DNA of 64,000 nucleotides from Bathymodiolus brooksi. Its lineage: Eukaryota > Mollusca > Bivalvia > Mytilida > Modiolidae. Both the position numbers and the translations under genes were made by a program. Positions within the stretch are counted from its first letter, which is position 1. Each line of letters starts with the position of its first letter. The notes beneath the pieces are model-generated. The model ran no database searches. It was not told the origin of the DNA and was given only the letters and a program-made list of their open reading frames with translations. Location: positions 31,295,804 through 31,359,803 of the forward strand of contig OY804579.1 of NCBI GenBank assembly GCA_963680875.1, in the 5' to 3' direction. Positions 56,989 through 64,000 of this stretch are shown piece by piece.

Positions 56989-59900
56989 AAATTTGTATAG
57001 GACCTTCCAATGATCATTCCTGGACAGTTTGGTTTCAACTGTCCAAGTCGTTTCAGAGAAAAAGCATTTTGAAACATTTTTCCCATAGGGTCCAATGTTA
57101 AACTAAGTCCTGCGGTAGCCGCCATTTTGAATTTCATATCGGAACAAAAAACCTAAAGTTTGTAGAGGACCATCTAATGAACATTCATGTACAGTTTGGC
57201 TTTAATCATATTTGTAGTTTCTGAGAAGAAGGCATTTGAATATTTTCCCATAGGGTACAATGTTAATCTATGTCCTGCGGTGGTGGCCATCTTGGATTTC
57301 CGATCGGCATAAAAAACAGAAACTTTGTAGAGGACCTTCCAATGATCATTCCTGGGCAGTTTGGTTTCAACTGTCCAAGTGGTTTCAGAGAAGAAGCATT
57401 TTGAAACATTTTTCCCATAGGGTCCAATGTTAAACTAAGTCCTGCCGTAGCCGCCATTTTGAATTTCATATCGGAACAAAAAACCTAAACTTTGTAGAGG
57501 ACCATCTAATGAACATTCATGTACAGTTTGGCTTTAATCATTTTTCCATAGGGTCCAATGTTAATCTATGTCCTGCGGTGGCGGCCATCTTGGATTTCCG
57601 ATCGGCATAAAAAACATAAAATTTGTAGAGGACCTTCCAATGATCATTCCTGGGCAGTTTGGTTTCAACTGTCCAAGTGGTTTCAGAGAAGAAGCATTTT
57701 GAAACATTTTTCCCATAGGGTCCAATGTTAAACTAAGTCCTGCCGTAGCCGCCATTTTGAATTTCATATCGGAACAAAAAACCTTAAGATTGTAGAGGAC
57801 CATCCAATGAACATTCATGTACAGTTTGGCTTTAATCATATTTGTAGTTTCTGAGAAGAAGGCATTTGAATATTTTCCCATAGGCTTCAATGTTAATCTA
57901 TGTCCTGTGGTGGTGGCCATCTTGGATTTCCGATCGGCATAAAAAACAGAAAATTTGTAGAGGACCTTCCAATGATCATTCCTGGGCAGTTTGGTTTCAA
58001 CTGTCCAAGTGGTTTCAGAGAAGAAGCATTTTGAAACATTTTTCCAATAGGGTCCAATGTTAAACTAAGTACTGCCGTAGCTGCCATTTTGAATTTCATA
58101 TCGGAACAAAAAACCCAAAGTTTGTAGAGGGCCATCTAATGAACATTCATGTACAGTTTGGCTTTAATCATATTTGTAGTTTCTGAGAAGAAGGCATTTG
58201 AATATTTTCCCATAGGGTCCAATGTTAATCTATGTCCTGCGGTGGCGGCCATCTTGGATTTCCGATCGGCATAAAAAAAAAAAAAATTTGTAGAGGACCT
58301 TCCAATGATCATTCCTGGGCAGTTTGGTTTCAACTGTCCAAGTGGTTTCAGAGAAGAAGCATTTTGAAACATTATTCCCATAAGGTCCAATGTTAAACTA
58401 AGTCCTGCCGTAGCCGCCATTTTGAATTTCATATGGAACAAAAAACCTTAAGATTGTAGAGGACCATCCAATGAACATTCATGTACAGTTTGGCTTTAAT
58501 GATATTTGTAGTTTCTGAGAAGAAGGCATTTGAATATTTTCCCATAGGGTCCAATGTTAATCTATGTATTGGGGTGGCGGCCATCTTGGATTTCCGATCG
58601 GCATAAAAAACAAACACTTAGTAGAGGACCTTCCAATGATCATTCCTGGGCAGTTTGGTTTCAACTGTCCAAGTGGTTTCAGAGAAGAAGCATTTTGAAA
58701 CATTTTTCCCATAGGGTCCAATGTTAAACTAAGTCCTGCCGTAGCCGCCATTTTGAAATTCATATCGGAACAAAAAACCTTAAGATTGTAGAGGACCATC
58801 CAATGAACATTCATGTACAGTTTGGCTTTAATCATATTTGTAGTTTCTGAGAAGAAGGCATTTGAATATTTTCCCATAGGGTACAATGTTAATCTATGTC
58901 CTGCGGTGGTGGCCATCTTGGATTTCCGATCGGCATAAAAAACAGAAACTTTGTAGAGGACCTTCCAATGATCATTCCTGGGCAGTTTGGTTTCAACTGT
59001 CCAAGTGGTTTCAGAGAAGAAGCATTTTGAAACATTTTTCCCATAGGGTCCAATGTTAAACTAAGTCCTGCCGTAGCCGTCATTTTGAATTTCATATCGG
59101 AACAAAAAACCTTAAGATTGTAGAGGACCATCCAATGAACATTCATGTACAGTTTGGCTTTAATCATATTTGTAGTTTCTGAGAAGAAGGCATTTGAATA
59201 TTTTCCCATAGGGTCCAATGTTAATCTATGTCCTGCGGTGGCGGCCATCTTGGATTTCCGATCGGCATAAAAAACACACACCGTGTAGAGGACCTTCCAA
59301 TGATCATTCCTGGGCAGTTTGGTTACAACTGTCCAAGTGGTTTCAGAGAAGAAGCATTTTGAAACATTTTTCCCATAGGGTCCAATGTTAAACTAAGTCC
59401 TGCCGTAGCCGCCATTTTGAAATTCATATCGGAACAAAAAACCTTAAGATTGTAGAGGACCATCCAATGAACATTCATGTACAGTTTGGCTTTAATCATA
59501 TTTGTAGTTTCTGAGAAGAAGGCATTTGAATATTTTCCCATAGGGTACAATGTTAATCTATGTCCTGCGGTGGTGGCCATCTTGGATTTCCGATCGGCAT
59601 AAAAAACAGAAACTTTGTAGAGGACCTTCCAATGATCATTCCTGGGCAGTTTGGTTTCAACTGTCCAAGTGGTTTCAGAGAAGAAGCATTTTGAAACATT
59701 TTTCCCATAGGGTCCAATGTTAAACTAAGTCCTGCCGTAGCCGTCATTTTGAATTTCATATCGGAACAAAAAACCTTAAGATTGTAGAGGACCATCCAAT
59801 GAACATTCATGTACAGTTTGGCTTTAATCATATTTGTAGTTTCTGAGAAGAAGGCATTTGAATATTTTCCCATAGGGTCCAATGTTAATCTATGTCCTGC

Positions 59901-62250
59901 GGTGGCGGCCATCTTGGATTTCCGATCGGCATAAAAAACACACACCGTGTAGAGGACCTTCCAATGATCATTCCTGGGCAGTTTGGTTTCAACTGTCCAA
60001 GTGGTTTCAGAGAAGAAGCATTTTGAAACATTTTTCCCATAGGGTCCAATGTTAAACTAAGTCCTGCCGTAGCCGCCATTTTGAAATTCATATCGGAACA
60101 AAAAACCTTAAGATTGTAGAGGACCATCCAATGAACATTCATGTACAGTTTGGCTTTAATCATATTTGTAGTTTCTGAGAAGAAGGCATTTGAATATTTT
60201 CCCATAGGGTACAATGTTAATCTATGTCCTGCGGTGGTGGCCATCTTGGATTTCCGATCGGCATAAAAAACAGAAACTTTGTAGAGGACCTTCCAATGAT
60301 CATTCCTGGGCAGTTTGGTTTCAACTGTCCAAGTGGTTTCAGAGAAGAAGCATTTTGAAACATTTTTCCCATAGGGTCCAATGTTAAACTAAGTCCTGCC
60401 GTAGCCGTCATTTTGAATTTCATATCGGAACAAAAAACCTTAAGATTGTAGAGGACCATCCAATGAACATTCATGTACAGTTTGGCTTTAATCATATTTG
60501 TAGTTTCTGAGAAGAAGGCATTTGAATATTTTCCCATAGGGTCCAATGTTAATCTATGTCCTGCGGTGGCGGCCATCTTGGATTTCCGATCGGCATAAAA
60601 AACACACACCGTGTAGAGGACCTTCCAATGATCATTCCTGGGCAGTTTGGTTTCAACTGTCCAAGTGGTTTCAGAGAAGAAGCATTTTGAAACATTTTTC
60701 CCATAGGGTCCAATGTTAAACTAAGTCCTGCCGTAGCCGTCATTTTGAATTTCATATCGGAACAAAAAACCTTAAGATTGTAGAGGACCATCCAATGAAC
60801 ATTCATGTACAGTTTGGCTTTAATCATATTTGTAGTTTCTGAGAAGAAGGCATTTGAATATTTTCCCATAGGGTCCAATGTTAATCTATGTCCTGCGGTG
60901 GCGGCCTTCTTGGATTTCCGATCGGCATAAAAAACACACACCGTGTAGAGGACCTTCCAATGATCATTCCTGGGCAGTTTGGTTTCAACTGTCCAAGTGG
61001 TTTCAGAGAAGAAGCATTTTGAAACATTTTTCCCATAGGGTCCAATGTTAAACTAAGTCCTGCCGTAGCCGCCATTTTGAAATTCATATCGGAACAAAAA
61101 ACCTTAAGATTGTAGAGGACCATCCAATGAACATTCATGTACAGTTTGGCTTTAATCATATTTGTAGTTTCTGAGAAGAAGGCATTTGAATATTTTCCCA
61201 TAGGGTACAATGTTAATCTATGTCCTGCGGTGGTGGCCATCTTGGATTTCCGATCGGCATAAAAAACAGAAACTTTGTAGAGGACCTTCCAATGATCATT
61301 CCTGGGCAGTTTGGTTTCAACTGTCCAAGTGGTTTCAGAGAAGAAGCATTTTGAAACATTTTTCCCATAGGGTCCAATGTTAAACTAAGTCCTGCCGTAG
61401 CCGCCATTTTGAATTTCATATCGGAACAAAAAACCTAAACTTTGTAGAGGACCATCTAATGAACATTCATGTACAGTTTGGCTTTAATCTTATTTGCAGT
61501 TTCTGAGAAGAAGGCATTTGAACATTTTCCCATAGGGTCCAATGTTAATCTATGTCCTGCGGTGGCGGCCATCTTGGATTTCCGATCGGCATAAAAAACA
61601 GAAACTTTGTAGAGGACCTTCCAATGATCATTCCTGGGCAGTTTGGTTTCAACTGTCAAAGTGGTTTCAGAGAAGAAGCATTTTGAAACATTTTTCCCAT
61701 AGGGTCCAATGTTAAACTAAGTCCTGCCGTAGCCGCCATTTTGAATTTCATATCGGAACAAAAAACCTTAAGATTGTAGAGGACCATCCAATGAACATTC
61801 ATGTACAGTTTGGCTTTAATCATATTTGTAGTTTCTGAGAAGAAGGCATTTGAATATTTTCCCATAGGGTCCAATGTTAATCTATGTCCTGCGGTGGCAG
61901 CCATCTTGGATTTCCGATCGGCATAAAAAACAGAAAATTTGTAGAGGACCTTCCAATGACCATTCCTGGGCAGTTTGGTTTCAACTGTCCAAGTGGTTTC
62001 AGAGAAGAAGCATTTTGAAACATTTTTCCCATAGGGTCCAATGTTAAACTAAGTCCTGCCGTAGCCGCCATTTTGAATTTCGTATCGGAACAAAAAACCT
62101 TAAGATTGTAGAGGACCATCCAATGAACATTCATGTACAGTTTGGCTTTAATCATATTTGTAGTTTCTGAGAAGAAGGCATTTGAATATTTTCCCATAGG
62201 GTCCAATGTTAATCTATGTCCTGTGGTGGTGGCCATCTTGGATTTCCGAT

Positions 62251-62280
62251 CGGCATAAAAAACAAAAAATTTGTATAGGA
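62251..62280. other. Paralogous empty site for copy F
   Basis: CGGCATAAAAAACAAA / AAATTTGTATAGGA runs without interruption here. Position 62266 corresponds to 52147 (offset 10119) and 62267 to 56989 (offset 5278). It gives the exact borders and shows the absence of a target-site duplication. Confidence 0.92.
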
Positions 62281-64000
62281 CCTTCCAATGATCATTCCTG
62301 GACAGTTTGGTTTCAACTGTCCAAGTCGTTTCAGAGAAAAAGCATTTTGAAACATTTTTCCCATAGGGTCCAATGTTAAACTAAGTCCTGCGGTAGCCGC
62401 CATTTTGAATTTCATATCGGAACAAAAAACCTAAAGTTTGTAGAGGACCATCTAATGAACATTCATGTACAGTTTGGCTTTAATCATATTTGTAGTTTCT
62501 GAGAAGAAGGCATTTGAATATTTTCCCATAGGGTACAATGTTAATCTATGTCCTGCGGTGGTGGCCATCTTGGATTTCCGATCGGCATAAAAAACAGAAA
62601 CTTTGTAGAGGACCTTCCAATGATCATTCCTGGGCAGTTTGGTTTCAACTGTCCAAGTGGTTTCAGAGAAGAAGCATTTTGAAACATTTTTCCCATAGGG
62701 TCCAATGTTAAACTAAGTCCTGCCGTAGCCGCCATTTTGAATTTCATATCGGAACAAAAAACCTAAACTTTGTAGAGGACCATCTAATGAACATTCATGT
62801 ACAGTTTGGCTTTAATCATTTTTCCATAGGGTCCAATGTTAATCTATGTCCTGCGGTGGCGGCCATCTTGGATTTCCGATCGGCATAAAAAACATAAAAT
62901 TTGTAGAGGACCTTCCAATGATCATTCCTGGGCAGTTTGGTTTCAACTGTCCAAGTGGTTTCAGAGAAGAAGCATTTTGAAACATTTTTCCCATAGGGTC
63001 CAATGTTAAACTAAGTCCTGCCGTAGCCGCCATTTTGAATTTCATATCGGAACAAAAAACCTTAAGATTGTAGAGGACCATCCAATGAACATTCATGTAC
63101 AGTTTGGCTTTAATCATATTTGTAGTTTCTGAGAAGAAGGCATTTGAATATTTTCCCATAGGCTTCAATGTTAATCTATGTCCTGTGGTGGTGGCCATCT
63201 TGGATTTCCGATCGGCATAAAAAACAGAAAATTTGTAGAGGACCTTCCAATGATCATTCCTGGGCAGTTTGGTTTCAACTGTCCAAGTGGTTTCAGAGAA
63301 GAAGCATTTTGAAACATTTTTCCAATAGGGTCCAATGTTAAACTAAGTACTGCCGTAGCTGCCATTTTGAATTTCATATCGGAACAAAAAACCCAAAGTT
63401 TGTAGAGGGCCATCTAATGAACATTCATGTACAGTTTGGCTTTAATCATATTTGTAGTTTCTGAGAAGAAGGCATTTGAATATTTTCCCATAGGGTCCAA
63501 TGTTAATCTATGTCCTGCGGTGGCGGCCATCTTGGATTTCCGATCGGCATAAAAAAAAAAAAAATTTGTAGAGGACCTTCCAATGATCATTCCTGGGCAG
63601 TTTGGTTTCAACTGTCCAAGTGGTTTCAGAGAAGAAGCATTTTGAAACATTATTCCCATAAGGTCCAATGTTAAACTAAGTCCTGCCGTAGCCGCCATTT
63701 TGAATTTCATATGGAACAAAAAACCTTAAGATTGTAGAGGACCATCCAATGAACATTCATGTACAGTTTGGCTTTAATGATATTTGTAGTTTCTGAGAAG
63801 AAGGCATTTGAATATTTTCCCATAGGGTCCAATGTTAATCTATGTATTGGGGTGGCGGCCATCTTGGATTTCCGATCGGCATAAAAAACAAACACTTAGT
63901 AGAGGACCTTCCAATGATCATTCCTGGGCAGTTTGGTTTCAACTGTCCAAGTGGTTTCAGAGAAGAAGCATTTTGAAACATTTTTCCCATAGGGTCCAAT

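Larger units (their letters stand above)
46562..64000 (+). mobile_element. Giant Helitron-like element with 332-bp satellite core (copy C), 3' end outside window
   Basis: The left end reads CCAGAGCCTG then TATCGTTCACCTGG. Compared with the intact ends at 52148 and 54405 (CCAGAGGCTCTCAAGAGCCTG) an 11-bp piece of the hairpin is missing. A first variant unit (46600-46760) precedes the 332-bp array, which continues to the window end; one related element (52148-56988) is nested in it. Its own 3' end is not seen. At more than 17 kb including the nested copy it is unusually large. Confidence 0.6.
46760..64000 (-). repeat. 332-bp tandem array, each unit a 166+166 dimer
   Basis: Each 332-bp unit has two related halves. 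Half one (plus strand) has GTCCTGCGGTGGCGGCCATC, GTAGAGGACCTTCCAATGAT, CAAGTGGTTTCAGAGAAG and CCCATAGGGTCCAATGTTAA. Half two has GTCCTGCCGTAGCCGCCATT, GTAGAGGACCATCCAATGAA, GTAGTTTCTGAGAAG and again CCCATAGGGTCCAATGTTAA. The ancestral unit was therefore about 166 bp. In 48.4-51.1 kb and 58.6-61.2 kb two unit types alternate, giving a 664-bp period. Minus-strand open frames of 119 or 130 codons recur with each unit because 332-bp units carry fixed stops; I do not regard them as genes. Confidence 0.95.
48450..64000. repeat. 5278-bp tandem superduplication within the 332-bp array
   Basis: From about 48.5 kb to 52147 the sequence matches that 10119 bp to the right, including rare variants such as CAACTGTCAAAGTGG (51531 and 61650) and CTTATTTGCAGTTTC. 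From 56989 to about 58.7 kb it matches that 5278 bp to the right (for example the A14 run near 58270 and 63548). The difference between offsets, 4841 bp, is exactly the element at 52148-56988. The underlying period is therefore 5278 bp, close to 16 units of 332, and the duplication predates the insertion. Confidence 0.9.

Noticed and set aside
46733..63895. Recurring 119-130-codon minus-strand open frames with KAKLYMNVHWMVLY
   Set aside because: They follow the 332-bp period and end at a stop fixed in the unit. They overlap both halves of a non-coding satellite, and frames are broken wherever a unit has an indel.
5130..64000. Regular repeats as CRISPR arrays
   Set aside because: Units are contiguous with no unique spacers, and the window is eukaryotic.

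Overview
This is a eukaryotic, AT-rich, non-coding-dominated window, most probably from a bivalve mollusc. Three things point there: non-autonomous elements with hairpin ends around a tandem core of about 150-170 bp (the layout described for bivalve Pearl / Helentron-like elements), SINE tails ending in CAATCACTCACTCACT, and a metazoan gene broken by very large introns. I cannot name the species.

The backbone is one host gene on the minus strand. Seven exons read in transcript order from 45031 down to 1407: 44942-45031, 44547-44675, 40069-40158, 33770-33883, 21879-21984, 2946-3073 and 1407-1454. They have GT-AG borders, matching phases and no stop, and together give 235 codons of the N-terminal coiled-coil region and following linker of CNOT3 (CCR4-NOT complex subunit 3). 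The first exon(s) lie beyond 64000 and the C-terminal NOT-box exons lie left of base 1, so essentially the whole window is intron of this gene.

The introns are filled with nested mobile DNA. Ten Helitron/Helentron-like elements are recognisable by a 5' hairpin, a subterminal motif, and a 3' hairpin whose right arm pairs with that subterminal motif. All ten lie in the same orientation, antisense to CNOT3. Two carry giant tandem arrays: a 312-bp unit (about 5.1-19.2 kb, interrupted by a 3.6-kb TIR transposon) and a 332-bp unit that is itself a 166+166 dimer (46.8 kb to the window end). One element (52148-56988) can be shown to have inserted without target duplication, because a paralogous empty site survives at 62266/62267. 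Other residents are a 3.6-kb TIR element with a coiled-coil exon and 7-bp target duplication, a TTAA-flanked Kolobok-like element with a THAP-domain ORF, pogo/mariner-like and hAT-like elements, SINEs, and decayed transposase fragments with a BED-type finger.

The most unusual spot touching the host gene is 33188-33769: a 60-bp minisatellite built from the 3' end of a CNOT3 exon together with its 5' splice site, leaving about ten extra near-identical donor sites downstream of the real one. Tandem segmental duplications of 472, 697, 1485, 2257, 2808 and 5278 bp recur throughout, so assembly error should be excluded before biological conclusions are drawn from copy numbers.
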